Assembly: GCA_025057395.1 (NCBI GenBank)
Contig: JANWXU010000003.1
Coordinates: 1-64,000 of the forward strand
Length of the DNA: 64,000 bases
Origin: Bacteroidia bacterium
Lineage (GTDB): Bacteria; Bacteroidota; Bacteroidia; J057; JANWXU01
Direction of reading: 5' to 3'
Shown here: in pieces, positions 29,756-44,000 of the stretch
How positions within the stretch are numbered: position 1 is the first letter of the stretch
Layout: the number at the start of each line of letters is the position of its first letter
Notes under the pieces: generated by a model
What the model saw: the letters and a program-made list of their open reading frames with translations, nothing else
Databases searched by the model: none
Told to the model about the DNA's origin: nothing
Program-made: the position numbers and the translations under genes

Positions 29756-31903
29756 ATGTTCCTATTTCTAATAATTCTACTAACCGCAACTTTTAATTCA
29801 ACTTTCGCTAGTACTACTAGTAGTACTAATAGCAATCCTCATAACTTAGATCCTCAAGGCCTAGCTATTCTTGAAAAATACGATAGTTGCTATGCTATAG
29901 GCACCATGGCTGCATTTAACCAAGCTATAATCTATGCTCAAAAACTACTTAATTATGCAAAAACTAAGCAAGATAATAATATCATGGCCCTTGCTTACGC
30001 AAAAATTGGCCTTATCTACGATACTATTAATGATGATTTAGACCAAGCTATTTATTATTATCAAAAAAGTTATGAATTGTATCAGCTAGCTGATAATTTA
30101 CCTAGAGCGGGTATTATGCAAAGCTGTGTAGCTGTAATACTAACCAAGCAAGGAAAATATAGCCAGGCTGAAAAACACTATCAAAAAGCTTTAGCTATTT
30201 ACCAAGAAGCTAAAAAAGCCGAACCCAAACATTGGTTTTTCACGTACCGTAGATACATAAGCTTAGCTATCGTAATGCACAATTTAGCCCAAGCTCGAAA
30301 ATTACTTCAAAAAACGGAAGAAATCTTCCGGCAATGGCCCCATCCTCCCGCCTCTGCAGCACAAGAACTTTTATTAACTAAAGTCGAACTTCTAAAAGCT
30401 GAGGGCAAATTCCAAGAGTGTATCCAACTACTAGAAAGCCGTAATAAAAATATTGATAGCCAGAAAGAATATAGTGCCAAAACGACTACTCTTAAACAGC
30501 TTAGTGAATTGTATGCTAAAGTTAATAATTATCGAAAAGCCTACGACACCCTGCTTAAAGCATCAGAAATGGTGGCTATTGGTTTAAAGAATTCCCACAC
30601 ACGAGAATTAAATGCATACCGAGCCCAGTGGGAAGCCGAAAGGAAGGAAGAAATTATTAAAACCCAAAAACTAGAAATTGAAACTCAAAAAAATAAGCTG
30701 CTATTAGTTACAGCGGTGGGTATAATCACTATCCTTCTGCTACTTACCCTAGCTTATGCCCTCTACCAAAGGAAAAAACATCAAAAACAACTATCTCAGC
30801 AAAATCATGAGCTAAAAAGACTTAATCAGGAGCTTGCCGAAGCTCTTGCTGAGTTACAAGAAAACAAGGAAGAGCTTTTATCTTCTTTAATCACTATTCA
30901 AAAACAACAAGAAACCATTATTGAAACTCAAAAAATTGCTGCTATTGCTAGCCTCTCAGCCAATATTGCCCATGAACTGAATACTCCCCTGGGAGTTATT
31001 CTAAGTGCTTCCCAGCAATTGCAAGCTGGGCAAGAGCAGATATATGAGTCTCTTTTTACTTTGCTTTCGATACTAAGCCCTGCTGAAATTAAATTTCTAC
31101 AACACATTGCTCTCAGCAGTGAAAGCCAAAATAAGAATATAAAACAAGAAAGAGAAGATACTCGGGAATGCGCGCAAGAACTGAATTTGCCCTTATCATT
31201 TGCGCGAAAATTAGTTAGCCTAAACTTAGGTTCTCAGCAAGCTTTGGATGAACATCAACTCGATAAAAATTCACCCCATTTTGAGTCATTTATAAATTTA
31301 GTTTACAATATTGCTAGTAAAAATATTGCCCTAAAAAATATTATACTATCGATTAATCAAACTCGTAAAGTTATCGAACTCATCAACTGGTTTGTTCAAA
31401 ATAGAAAAGAAGAAGCTAGTAGCATAAATTTGAAAAAAGTTCTTGAAAATACCTTAAGTCAATTCGACGCTTTTTTTAAATCTGAAAAAGTTGAGTTATC
31501 TCTTAAAATACCTGATACTATCGAAGTAAAGGCTTCTAGCACCGATATTGCATTTATTTTTACACAGCTTATCCAAAATTCTATCTTCGCCATGCAAGGG
31601 GAAGGTAAACTTTCCATTAAAGTTAGAGCAGAAGATAGGCAAGCCATTATCATTGTAGAAGATAATGGCCCTGGTATTGCCCCAAATTTACAAGATAAAA
31701 TATTTCAGCCTTTTGTAACTAATAAATCAGAAGGACAAGGAATTGGAATGGGACTTTATATTACACAAAAGATTATCGAAACTCTTGATGGTACTATTTC
31801 CTTTGAATCTCGAGAGGGAAAAACAAGCTTCACAATAGTTTTGCCTTTAGCTCCTACAACCTATCCATCAGAAACCAAACTCGAAATTCCGGAAAGAGCT
31901 TAA
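29756..31903 (+). CDS. TPR-containing sensor histidine kinase
   Basis: TPR units (AYAKIGLIYDTINDDLDQAIYYYQKSYEL...), TM LLLVTAVGIITILLLLTLAYALY, H-box IAHELNTPLGVI, ATPase boxes VEDNGPGIAP and GQGIGMGLYI. Confidence 0.92.
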   Translation: MFLFLIILLTATFNSTFASTTSSTNSNPHNLDPQGLAILEKYDSCYAIGTMAAFNQAIIYAQKLLNYAKTKQDNNIMALAYAKIGLIYDTINDDLDQAIYYYQKSYELYQLADNLPRAGIMQSCVAVILTKQGKYSQAEKHYQKALAIYQEAKKAEPKHWFFTYRRYISLAIVMHNLAQARKLLQKTEEIFRQWPHPPASAAQELLLTKVELLKAEGKFQECIQLLESRNKNIDSQKEYSAKTTTLKQLSELYAKVNNYRKAYDTLLKASEMVAIGLKNSHTRELNAYRAQWEAERKEEIIKTQKLEIETQKNKLLLVTAVGIITILLLLTLAYALYQRKKHQKQLSQQNHELKRLNQELAEALAELQENKEELLSSLITIQKQQETIIETQKIAAIASLSANIAHELNTPLGVILSASQQLQAGQEQIYESLFTLLSILSPAEIKFLQHIALSSESQNKNIKQEREDTRECAQELNLPLSFARKLVSLNLGSQQALDEHQLDKNSPHFESFINLVYNIASKNIALKNIILSINQTRKVIELINWFVQNRKEEASSINLKKVLENTLSQFDAFFKSEKVELSLKIPDTIEVKASSTDIAFIFTQLIQNSIFAMQGEGKLSIKVRAEDRQAIIIVEDNGPGIAPNLQDKIFQPFVTNKSEGQGIGMGLYITQKIIETLDGTISFESREGKTSFTIVLPLAPTTYPSETKLEIPERA

Positions 31904-32021
31904 CAAATAAAATTTTAATTATTCAAAGCCCCCAAATAAAAAAGCCGCCCAGGCTAATACCACAAAGAAATAGCTAAAAATAGCAGTATTAATAACGCTT
32001 AAATTAAAATAAAACTAAAAG

Positions 32022-32050
32022 AGAGGGGCAATTCTTAATTTTACCCCTCT
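32022..32050 (-). terminator. Rho-independent terminator of the giant gene
   Basis: AGAGGGG / CCCCTCT inverted repeat just downstream of the stop at 32060; T-rich on the minus strand (CTTTTAGTTTTATTTTA). Confidence 0.65.
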
Positions 32051-32059
32051 ACCCTAATA

Positions 32060-35000
32060 TTAGTTCTTTATAATCTTAGTTTTTAATTTCTGATTAGTTC
32101 CGTTAAATGTAAGTTCTATGAAATAAATCCCAGCAGGCAAATGACCAATGTCTATAAACTTTACTTGCTCTGCTTCCCAATCTTTTATCGAAAAGAATTC
32201 TACTTTCTTCCCTGTCGGCTCTAGAATAGTTATTTCAGCTGACTTAACAGAAGAGTTTGGACCTACTATATTCAAGACTGAATTAGTAGGATTGGGATAA
32301 ACATTAACTATAAAATTATCTTCTAATTGCAGCCTAGCATTTAGGGTACTAAAACTTTGTTCGGTACTCCAAGTTGAAAGCTGCCCGTTACGAATAGAAC
32401 AAATAGTACAATTAGTGCGAACCCTTACACTGTATTGCGTACCAGGCACTAAGCTTTCTAATACTGTACTACTTACACCCGCAGGTATAAGCAAAGAAGT
32501 CCAATTTTCTACTGGATTTTCCAAATTAGGATTCAAGGGCCTAAATTGTACAACGTGGCAAACTCCTGAGGGTAATGGTGTTTGCCACGATATTGTAGCC
32601 TGCGTGGCACTTATTTGTGAAATCGTAACATTAAACGGCTGCGGACAAGAAATAGGCTCACATTCCTTTACCTTTACTACAGTTTGCACAGCTCTGGAGC
32701 TACAACCATTTACGACCACTATTAGCTGATAAAGACCACTATCTTGTGCCTGAATATTCACGCGTATAGGATTTTGCTGTGTAGAACCAAAACCATTAGG
32801 TCCTACCCAAACATAATTAGCTTGCTCTATAGTAGGTGCATACAATTGCAATTCGCCCCCTAGGCAAACCGGACCATTATTTCCTACCGTACTTAGAGAA
32901 GGAACTAGATTAATAACTACGCTAGTAGTAGCCGAACGAGAGCAGCCCTCAATAGTAGCCGTAACCGTATAAGTACCTGAAGCTAAAGTATTGGCATTCA
33001 CAATTCTAGGATTTTGCTGAGCGGATTGAAATCCACCAGGGCCTGTCCAACTATACGTAGCTCCCGGGAAAGTAGTAGCTGTTAAATTTAAGATAGAACC
33101 GGCACAAAGAGGACCGTTATTACCCGCTTGTATGCCTTGTGGGCTAGGTATAATAGAAACCTCCGTAGTAACAGGTTCAGAATAGCAGTTCCCTATCCTT
33201 ACTACCAGAGTATAAACCCCTGCCTGGCTAGTAGTAACGTCAAAAAGTACTGGATTTTGAAGTGTAGAACTAAAACCTTGCGGACCGTACCATTCATAAG
33301 AAGCGCCGGCTACAGAAGTTGCACTTAACGACAAAGTAGAACCACTACAAGTTGGGCCATTATTACCTGCTTGAATACCGGAGGGCGTAGGAGTAACAGC
33401 TACCTTCACAGTTGCACTACTACTACATCTCCCTATTGAAGCAATAACTGTATAAGTACCTGCAGCAGTAGTAGAAACAAAATCTACTATCACATTTTGC
33501 CCCAGTGCCGAAAAGCCTGCTGGTCCTATCCAGCGGTAAGTAGCTCCCGCAATAGTAGAAGCTGTAAGCTGTAACTCCCGCCCTTCACAAACAGGACCGT
33601 TATAGTTTGCAACTAAATTTTGGGGCTGATTTAAAATTTGTACACTCGTAGTAGTTATCGCAGAAGTGCAATTACCTACTACCACCATCACCGAATAAAC
33701 ACCACTTGCTGCATTAAGGGGTAAAATAGGATTTTGTTCACTACTATTGTATTGCTGAGGACCACTCCAGGTATAGTTGGCTCCTGCCACACTAGTAGCC
33801 GTAAGTTGTATCTCTTGTCCTCTACAAACCGGACCATTGTTCCCTGCCTGAATACCCGAAGGAGTTCTATTTACCGTAACGTTTATTGCGCGAGCTGCAG
33901 AAGAACAACCCTCAATAATAGTGAAAACAAAATAAGTTCCTGCTTGCGATGGAGAAACATTGGCTATACTCGGATTTTGCTGCGTGCTAGCAAAGCCTCC
34001 AGGCCCTACCCATTGATAACTTGCTCCTGCTACTAGCGCAGCCGTCAGGTTCAAGGTTTGCCCACTACACACAGGGGAATTACTTCCGGCAAGCGGCATA
34101 CTCGGTTTAGGAATAACATTCACAAAAGTAGTAAGAGTATCACTCTGACAGTTGCCTATGCGTACTAATAAACTATAAGTGCCTCCCGCCGATCGGTTCA
34201 CATTAGGAATAAGTGGATTTTGAACTTGAGAAATAAAACCCGATGGACCTTCCCAATGATACGTTGCATCAACTATGCTACTAGCGGTTAATTGCAAATT
34301 CGTACCTTCACAAACTGGTGAATTACTTCCAATACTAATTTCAGGTTTAGGTTCTACCAAAACCCTGGTGGTTACAAGTGATGAGCTACACCCTCCTACA
34401 GAAACAATGAGTGAATAAGTACCCGAATAATCAGTAGTCACATTAGCAATTGCTGGAGTTCTTTGAGTAGAGGAAAATCCGGCAGGTCCTGACCAGTGAT
34501 ACCGAGCGTTTGCAAATTCAGGTGCTGTAAGGCGAAGGGTTGTACCAGCACATAAAGGCCCATTATTACCCAAACTCGCAGGTCGAGGAGGATCGTTAAC
34601 AGTTACTCTAGTTGTAACAATTTCGCGACAGTTGCCAATAGCAACCTCTAGGGTATAAACACCACTTGGAGGATTACTTATAAGCAAATTTGAACCAGTT
34701 ATTATATTACCATCAGGTAAGCGCCAGGTGTAAAAAGCACTAGGTACTATTGTAGCATTTAAATCTAGGCGCTGGCCGCGGCAAAGCTGCGTTTGTCCAC
34801 TAATCTGAATAGTACCAGGCGAGGGATTTACATTTACCGAAATAGTACTTACCTGAGAAGAACAAAATCCAACCGTTGCAATGAGACTGTAGGTACCACT
34901 TTGATGCGTCTGGGCGTTTGATATTGTTGGATTTTGCAAGGTAGAAGTGAAGCCATTAGGTCCCCTCCAAGTATAAGTAGCTCCATTAATGTTTGCAGCA

Positions 35001-38000
35001 GTTAGCTCGAGCGTTTGCCCGGCACAGATAGGAGAATTCGATGCAATAGAAACTCTTCCTGGTGCAGGTGCTACCTCTAAGCGAGTAGTGGTACTACTAG
35101 AGCAATTCCCTATACGAGCTGTAACTGTATAAATTCCTGCTGCAGTAGTTTGCGTATTTAAGATTTGCGGGTTACGCAAAGTCGAAGTAAATCCAAAAGG
35201 CCCACTCCAACTATACGAAGCACCTGCAAAATTAGTAGCCTCCAAATTCGTCGTTTGACCTACGCAAACGGGTGAATTTGCTGTTGCTAATAGCCCTAAG
35301 GGAGCAGGATCGATAATTACTCGCGTGGTAACCACCTGTGAAGAGCAAAGACCTACAAAAGCAACTAATGAATACAAACCAGCATTATTGGCCGTTACAC
35401 TATTGATAATAGGATTCTGCGCTGTAGAACTAAACAAATTGGGACCACTCCATAGTATTTGAGCGTTGCTAACAGGAGTAGAAGAAAGCTGTAAAGTACC
35501 TCCCTGACAAATAGGAGAATTGCTTCCTATCCTTGGAGGCTGGGGTCTAGGTATAACTTGAATGATAATACTTTCAGTTCGGGAACTACAACTGCCTATA
35601 GATACGACCAAATTATACTGCCCACTATGCCAAGGAGCTAAGTTAGAGCGTACAGGTCTTTCAAGGCTAGAAAAAAAGTTATCAGGCCCACTCCAGCGGT
35701 AAACTGCGCCAGGTATAGTAGTAGCGTTTAGTTGTAAAGTTTCACCTTCACAAAACTGTGCCTTGTTGCTTGTTATTATAGGAGTTGGCGGACTAGGCGC
35801 TACTCTCACTACCGTAGAGCTAGTAGCAGAAGTGCAGTTACCAATGGCAGCATATACATTATAGGTACCTTCGTCTAAAGTAGTAGCTCTTTCTATAATC
35901 GGAGTCTGAGTTGAGGCAGAAAAGCCATTGGGTCCACTCCAAAAATAAGTAACCCCCGGAATAGTGGATGCATGGAGCCGTAGTGTTTGTCCCTCGCAAA
36001 TGGGACTATTACTACTTGCAATAGGAATTGGTGGCGTAGGAATAACAGAAACAGCTACTTGTGCAACTTCTGAAGTACATTGCCCCACAAAGGCAGTCAC
36101 AAAGTAAATACCCGAATTTTCGGGAGTGGCATTAGGAATAAATGGTAGGCGGTCGGTAGAAGTAAACCCGTTTGGTCCTACCCAACGATAAGTAGCACCC
36201 GGAATAGCAGAAGCAAATAAATTCAAAGTTTGGCCGCTACAAATTTCACTATTACTTGCCACTGTAGGAGGAGCTAACAATGATCTTACTAGTACAGTAA
36301 CAGCTCCAGGTTGCGATTGACACTGTCCTCTTCTAGCAACTACCAGGTAGTCTCCTGCATCATCTTCCGAAAATACCATTTTACTTACTGTAGCGCCTGT
36401 AGCACTAAAATTTGAAGGACCGCTCCATTCGTACTGTACACCAGCCACAGGGTTGGCTACATTCAATATCAAGGTACTATTTAAGCATAAGGGAGAGTTG
36501 CTAGTAGCTACTGGCAGCTCCGGAATTTCCAAAATTTCTACTGTAGTAGTAGCTCTTGCAGAGGTACATCCATTTTCAATAGCTACAACAGTATATATTC
36601 CCGCATCCAGAGTAGAATTTACTTCTCTACTTGTAAAACCATCTCTACTCACAAATCCATTCGGACCTAACCAATAATAATTAGGTACCACAAAATCGTT
36701 ATAAGCACTTAGTATCAAAGTTTGCCCTACGCAAACCGGAGAGTTACTTGAAGCTATAGGTGCTTCAGGAATAGGTTTAATATTTACGTTTACAACTGCT
36801 GGCTGAGAAGTACAACCATTGGCGATAGCCACCACTGAATAAAGACCAGCATCTTCAATCCGTAAATTATTTCTTCTAATAAGATTATTATTGTTGGTTG
36901 CAAAAAAGTTATTAGGACCACGAACCAAGAAAGTAACTTGTTGTAAGCTTAGAGCTGTAAGGGTTAGATTTTCGCCTACACACTTAGGCTGATCTGTAAA
37001 AATCGCTGGTGGTGTTGGCAAGGGATGCACGATAATTGGAGCTGTATTAGTAAAAGATGAGCAGCCAGCATAAATAAGCGTAAGGCTATACATCCCGCTC
37101 CACTGAGGAATCATTCCGTTCCTTCTTGGACTAGCTAGAGTAGAAGTAAAACCTCCTGGGCCCTGCCAAAAATATCGATAGCCTGGTAAAGTAGTGGTAG
37201 AAAGTTGCAAAGTTTGACCTTCACAAATGGGGGCATTCGAGCGAATTACAGGAAGTTCCGGCAATTCTACTACGTTGACACGGACAATGGAAGGATTAGA
37301 AGTACAGCCATTCATAACTGCAACTACAGAATAAGCCCCCGCGTCCTGCCTTTGCAAGGTAGCACGACTAGGAGTAGCTCCCATGGCATTAAAACCATTA
37401 GGTCCGCTCCAAATAAAATCTGCACCAGGTAAGCCACTTGCACTTAGGTTCAATGTACCACCAATGCAAACAAAGTCATCACCTATTACTGTAGGAGGAT
37501 AGGGAACGTCTTTAATAGTAACGTTTACTACAGTAGCTGGTGAAATGCAATTCCCAAGTCTTGCCCGAACTTGGTAAGCTCCCCCATCAGCAGAAAGTGC
37601 ATTTTGTTTTACTACTTTATCACCTTCCCAGTACCAGTTATCAGGACCATTCCAAGTTATAACGGCATTAGGATGGGCAACGGCCGTCATACGCAATACT
37701 TCTCCCTGGCAAATAGGACTATTTGTAAGCACACTAGGGGACGCTGGCGTAGGATTTACTACAATGGGCAGAGTAGCAGGAGATAAAGCACAGCCGCCTC
37801 TGGAAGCTACCACCGAATAAACACCTGCATCTTGCAGAGTAACTCCTGCCTTCGTAAACCTTGTGCCTCTAATGACCTCACCAGCAGGGCTACGCCAAGT
37901 ATACACTACCCCTGGCTCTGCATGTACGGTAAGGGTTAGCAGCTGACCTTCACAATAAGTCAAGTTACCTACTGGCGTAACCGTACGCGGAGGCTCAATT

Positions 38001-41000
38001 ATTTCAACCTGAATACTGGTAGTATCTGAAATACAACCATAATTGTTAATTCCATACACCTTATAAATGCCAGCACTCTCTCGAGTTGCTTGCCTTCGAA
38101 TAACATCCACACCTGAAAATACCCTATCTGGACCAATCCAATAATATAGAGCAATATTAGGATCACCACTTACCTGTAAAATCAAAGTACTATCGCGACA
38201 TAAGGGAGCGTTCGAGAAGATAGTAGGTTTCAATGGTTTATCGTAAATATTTACTACCACCTCCCCCACCTCAGAAGTACAGGAACCCACAATTGCCCTT
38301 ACACTATAAGTACCTGCATCATTGAGGGTTACCGCATTAATAGCCGGAAAAGGATGATAGCGGTTAGTTTGGTTTTCAATGCCTGGTATGAAACCATTGG
38401 GTCCAAACCATTCAAACTTGGTACCTATAGGGTAATTAGGGTAATTTAACACCGATAAATTCAATTCACTTCCTACACATAAAGGTACTTCCCGCTGAAA
38501 AATGTTATAATAAGTAGCCACAGGTTTTTCAGGAAAAGGAGTTACTTCGATAAAGGTAGCTACCACTGCAGAACTGCAACCAGCATCACTAATAGCCATT
38601 ACGGTATACGGCCCCCCCATAGCAGCAGAAGTAATAAAGCGAGATACCTGGTTTCCTCCCGCTACAAAATCAAGCGGTCCTTTCCAAACAAAGCTAGTAT
38701 TTTGCTGCGGAGGAGTATACAAAGTAAGAGTTTGACCTACGCATAAAGGCTCATTAGAAGTAGGTTCAGGATTAATAGGAATTCGATTTACAAATCCAAT
38801 CACGGGTACTCTTTCACTTCGGCACCCTGTCTTGGTATCGAAACCTTCTAAATAAAATGTAGAAGTGGAGTTCAAGAAAGGAGAAGTTAACCAATAGGGG
38901 TCTGTATCATCAAAGCGTATTTCAATCCCTCCAATTTGCTCAGTATACATTCTTACCATATTACCCGAAGTAAGAATAGCCGTAAATGTAACCATTCCGG
39001 GTCCACAACGATTTACATTATCTGCTAAAGGAGTGCTAGGATTGTTATGCAGGGTAGAAGTTACAATAGTGGGAAAGCTTTCACATCCTGTAGTTTTATC
39101 CCTTGCTACACCGTAGTAGGTAGTTGTACCAACTGGAGCTTGTGCTAAACTCAGTAGAAAAGGTACTTCTTCCTTTACTACCATTGGAGGAAAATCCATA
39201 GAATGTTGATAAAGTGCCACCTCTATGCCCCCCGCATCAGCTACTAGAGCAGTAAAAGTTATAGGCTGCGCCCCTCCACAGAGGGTAATTGGCTCAATAC
39301 GAGGCGTAGGGGGCCTAGGGTTTACTATTATGCGAGCATCAGAAAAGGGACTTAAACAGTTAGTGTTGCTATTAAAGCTCGCTATTTTGAAAAGGGTAGT
39401 ATTAGATACTTCAAAGCTCAGATTATAAGTTGGTCCTCCACTTACCGACTGCAAAAGATTACCTCCTGCATCATAAAGACGCATAACATCAGCTGGCGGA
39501 TTTCCCATTGTTGCGGTAAAAGTGCCGAAGCCAGAACCGCAACGCTGTACGTCATCTACAGCTGGTGCGCCTGGAACTTCTTTTATATAAGCAACAACCT
39601 GTTTTCGTTGACTTATACATCCTGTCTGAATATTTTTACTTTCTACCCAAAATGTAGTAGCAGGAGCACTTAGCTCTGGAGTAGTTAGAATAAATGGCGC
39701 AGTGACATCTTGTTGCAAAAGAGTGGAACTTTGATCATAAAAATTAACTAACTGCGCAGCAATAGGATTAACCGTAAAAGTAACTCTTCCTGGCCCACAA
39801 CGCGATTCATCAACTACTAAAGGAAGAGGGGGATTAGGATGAATAGTAACAGGCAAAATTTGTGGCTCACTAATGCAATTGGTCTGTGTGTTAAAAGCTC
39901 TTAAGTAAAGCGTTGTAGTAGAAGTGACCTCCTGGCTAAAGAAAAAGTTAGGATTAGGGTTTACAGATTGCAACAAATTGTTAGCATTATCATACAAAAG
40001 CATCTGGTTACCAGGGGGTACACCCATTCCTGCCGTAAAACTAATGATTCCTGCTTCGCAACGTGCTTGCCTATTCACAACCGGTAAGCCTGGATTAGGA
40101 TTGACATTAACAAGAACTGTATTTCTATTACTTTTACATCCTGTTGTATTGTTAACAGCTTCGAGATAATAAGTGGTTGTAACAGTGGTATTTTTATCTC
40201 CGGGAATGGTGTTAGTAACTAATTCAATCGTGGGAGGAGCTGCGGTTGAAATGGGAACCCCTCCTACGGGAGAATCGAATAGTTGCACATAATCCCCTTG
40301 TATGAGGGTTGCAGTAATAGTAACGGCTCCTGTTCCACACCGGCTTACAGGGGGAGCTTGGGGGGGCTGCGGTAAAGGATTAATTGTGACATTTACAGCA
40401 CTCCTAGGACTTTTACACCCTGTAAGGGAATTTTCTCCTTCCAGAAAATAGACCGTAGTAGTTTGAACATCATTGAGTACAAAAACATAAGGCTCAAAAT
40501 TATCCGTTTGAATGGGGGGAATAATTGGATTCTGCGTGGTATATAAGCGAACAATTCCGGTTCCTCCAGAAAATACAGCAGTTATAGTAACAGTACCCGG
40601 CCCACACCTTGATACGTTCGATACCAAAGGAGCAGCGGGAATGGGGTTAATAGTAGCAGTAATAGCACGACGCTCACTTTTACAGCCCGTATTTTCATTA
40701 ATTACCTCTGCAAAATAAGTAGTGGGGCTTATTCCCAAAAAGGTGACAAACGAATACAAGTTTCCCTGCAAAGTACCACTAACTTCATTGCCATTGGCAG
40801 CATATAACTTGATTATTGTACCTGGTGGATTACCCATAGTAGCTGTTATAGTAATTACCCCCGCTCCACAATTAACAATATTCGAAGCAACAGGTCTTTC
40901 CGGGTTTTCATTTACTTGCACCTGTATTGTCTGTCTATCTGATTCACAGCCAGTAGACTGATCCAAAACTGAGAGGTAAAAATCATATGGCATTGTTCTT

Positions 41001-44000
41001 GGAGCTAGCGGCTGTGTTGTTAAAACGTAAGGAGCATTGGAAGCTACCGAAATAGGCTCGCTCGTCGAAAGGGTAGAAAATAGACGTATCTGAGTCCCTC
41101 CGTTTACTCCCATGTTGGCAGTAAAAGTAACAGCTCCTGTACCACAACGTGGAGGAATATTTGCAGCGGGAAGACTAGGCTTAGGGAAAACCTTTACTTC
41201 TAGTGGAGTAAAAGAACTGTTACAGCCCGTCGATTCATTTTCACTTCGTAAATAATAAGTTACTGAAGTTGTTCCAGCAGGGGTACTAAATAAGTAGGGT
41301 GCACTTGCATCGGCTTCTAAGAAGGAATAGGCACCACTGGTAAAAGAATATAAAGCAAGACGCGTACCCGGCGGATTACCCATCGAAGCAGTAAAAGAGA
41401 CTTGGGAAGTTCCACAACCGGTTACTGTTATGTTAGGAGGCGCTCCGGGCGTAGGATGTACTACTGCAACTGCAGATTGTTTTGCACTCTCGCATTGAGT
41501 TGCGGCATTATAGCTAGAGATATAAAAAGTAGTAGTAGTACCTACTACAGGACTGGAAACCTGAAAATTACCCATTGCCGTGGCAAGCAAATTGTTCGCG
41601 CTATCGTATAGGCGTACTTCGCTACCTGCGGGAGTACCCATACTAGGGCTAAATACCACAGAGCCTGTTCCACAAACAGGAACGCTCGGCACCTCAGGAG
41701 TTCCCGGAATAGGATTCACAGTTGCTACCACTGGTACCTTTTCACTAGCACACTGGGTAGTAGCATCAAATACGTCTATGTAAAAAGTAGTAGTAGTATT
41801 AATAGTACGAACAAAATTATAGGGCAAAGAAGTTACAGTTAGTGCAGGAGTAATATTAGCAGGGAGAGTTGCAGTAAATAATCGAATTGCATTCCCTGGG
41901 GGTAACCCCATACTGGCACTAATAGTAATAGTACCTGGGCCACAGCGCGAGGCAGAAGGCACAACAGGCGTCCCAGGTACGGGGTTAATAATTGCCCGCG
42001 CCTCCACAGGATCACTAAAACAAGTAGAGGTGGCGGAATACTGCTTAAAAGCACGGATATAATAAGTGGTATTCGATACTACTCCAAAAGCTGTTAGTTG
42101 ATAGGTAACAGGGCCACCTGAAGTAGCTATAGGATTAATAAGAGAAGTGGAGGTACCAAATAACCGGATATCATCTCCACTAGGGCTGCCCATAAAGGCA
42201 GTAAAAGTAACATTTGAAGGCCCACAGCGAAAAACGGGATCAACACTAGGGTTACCTGGCAAGGGATATATGGTTGCCAAAACTTCAATACGCTGGCTTT
42301 CACAGCCCGTTTGCTCGTTAAAAACACTAATATAGAAGGGGGTAGTTGCGGTGAGATTAAGAATTGTAAACGAATTTGGAGGTGATACTTCCTCTATTGG
42401 CAAAACACTAGAAGAAGTGGAAGTATATAAACGAAAGCGACTACCTATCGGATTACCCATGTTTGGAGTGATAGTAATAATACCCGGTCCGCATCTTTCA
42501 ACCGGATTGATAATAGGGGTACCTGGCAAAGGAATCGTAGTTGCCGTAACAGCAACACGAGGACTCTCACAAGTTGTAGAGGTATTGTAAGAACTTACGT
42601 AAAATGTAGTAACAGAATTCGCCGGCAAGTAAGGAGTTTGATAAGCATTTGATTCTGCTAAAACATTACTAGTTGTATTATCAGCATACCACCTTAAAAC
42701 ACTAGCACCTGTACCTGGAGAGCCGTCTAAAATTACTGAACCTGGTCCACATCTACTTTTATTAGTTGCAGTAGGGTTAGCAGGTATAGGATGAACTGTA
42801 ATTGATACAGTGTGAGCGGGAGAAGTACACCCGTTTTCATTCACTATTAATGTTATATTCTTAGACCCCTCACTGCTCCAACTCAAATTATGAGGCCCCT
42901 GCGTAGTGGGATTACCACCAATACAGCCATCACAACCCCAGGTGTATGTGGCTGCAGCACTACCATTGCCCTGATACGTAACCTTGGTACTTCGATTCGG
43001 ACAAACTGGCTGCACAATACTAAATAAAGCAGAGGGAGTTTGATTTACTGTTAATAGCACCGTAGATTGCGGAGAAGTACAACCATTCTCCGTTACTGCT
43101 AGCCGTACAGATTTTACCCCTGCTGTACTCCAAGTGACATTAAAGCTTCCACTAGTAGTAATAGAATTAATATTTGGAATACAGCCATCACAATTCCAAC
43201 TAAATATAGCGGTAGTTCCAGCCCCCCCAGTATAGTTAATAACCGATGATTGACCTGTACAAATAGGGTTGGCACTCACACTAAAAGCATTGGAAGGAAT
43301 AGGGTTCACTGTAATAATTACAGAGGTAACAGGGGAGGTACATCCATTTTCTGTTACAGTTAAAGTAAGTGTTTTAGTACCTGGTTCTTGCCACGTAACG
43401 GTATGGGGGCCCTTGGTTGTGGGCAAAGGCAAACAATTAGCACAATTCCACGTATAAGTTGCATTATTACCCGCTAAACCCGTATAGGTAATCGTAACAT
43501 TATTTGCAGCACAAACATTAAAAGGAGTTATAAAAGTAGATGCAGGTATGGGGTACACCGTAACTATTTGATTATACACCACAGAAGAACATTGTCCCTG
43601 AATGATTAGCAACGATACCGTTTTTTGTCCTGGCGTGCCCCAACTAATTTGATGGGGTCCTTGGGTGGTAGGAATTGTGCTGGGTGTACACCCATCACAA
43701 TTCCATTGATACACAGCATTTGTTAATGGAGGACCATTGTATTGCAAATTTCCAGTCTGCCCCACACACAAGGGTCCCACATTTGCAAAACTAGCAACTG
43801 GGGGATTATATATAGGTATAGCTTGCGTAAAAGATGGAGATTGACAGCCATGGCTGTTAGTAACGGTTAAAACTACAGTTTTAGTACCCTCCGTTGTCCA
43901 ACTTACATTAAAGGGGCCTGCTGTATTACTTCCAATATTAGGTGTACATCCTCCACAATTCCAATTATAGCTCATGTTGCCCGCTGTTCCTGTAATAGTA

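Noticed and set aside
32660-42800. Possible CRISPR array or satellite DNA from periodic repeats
   Set aside because: Period is about 250-270 bp, units are diverged at DNA level, and the reading frame is uninterrupted. These are protein domain repeats.
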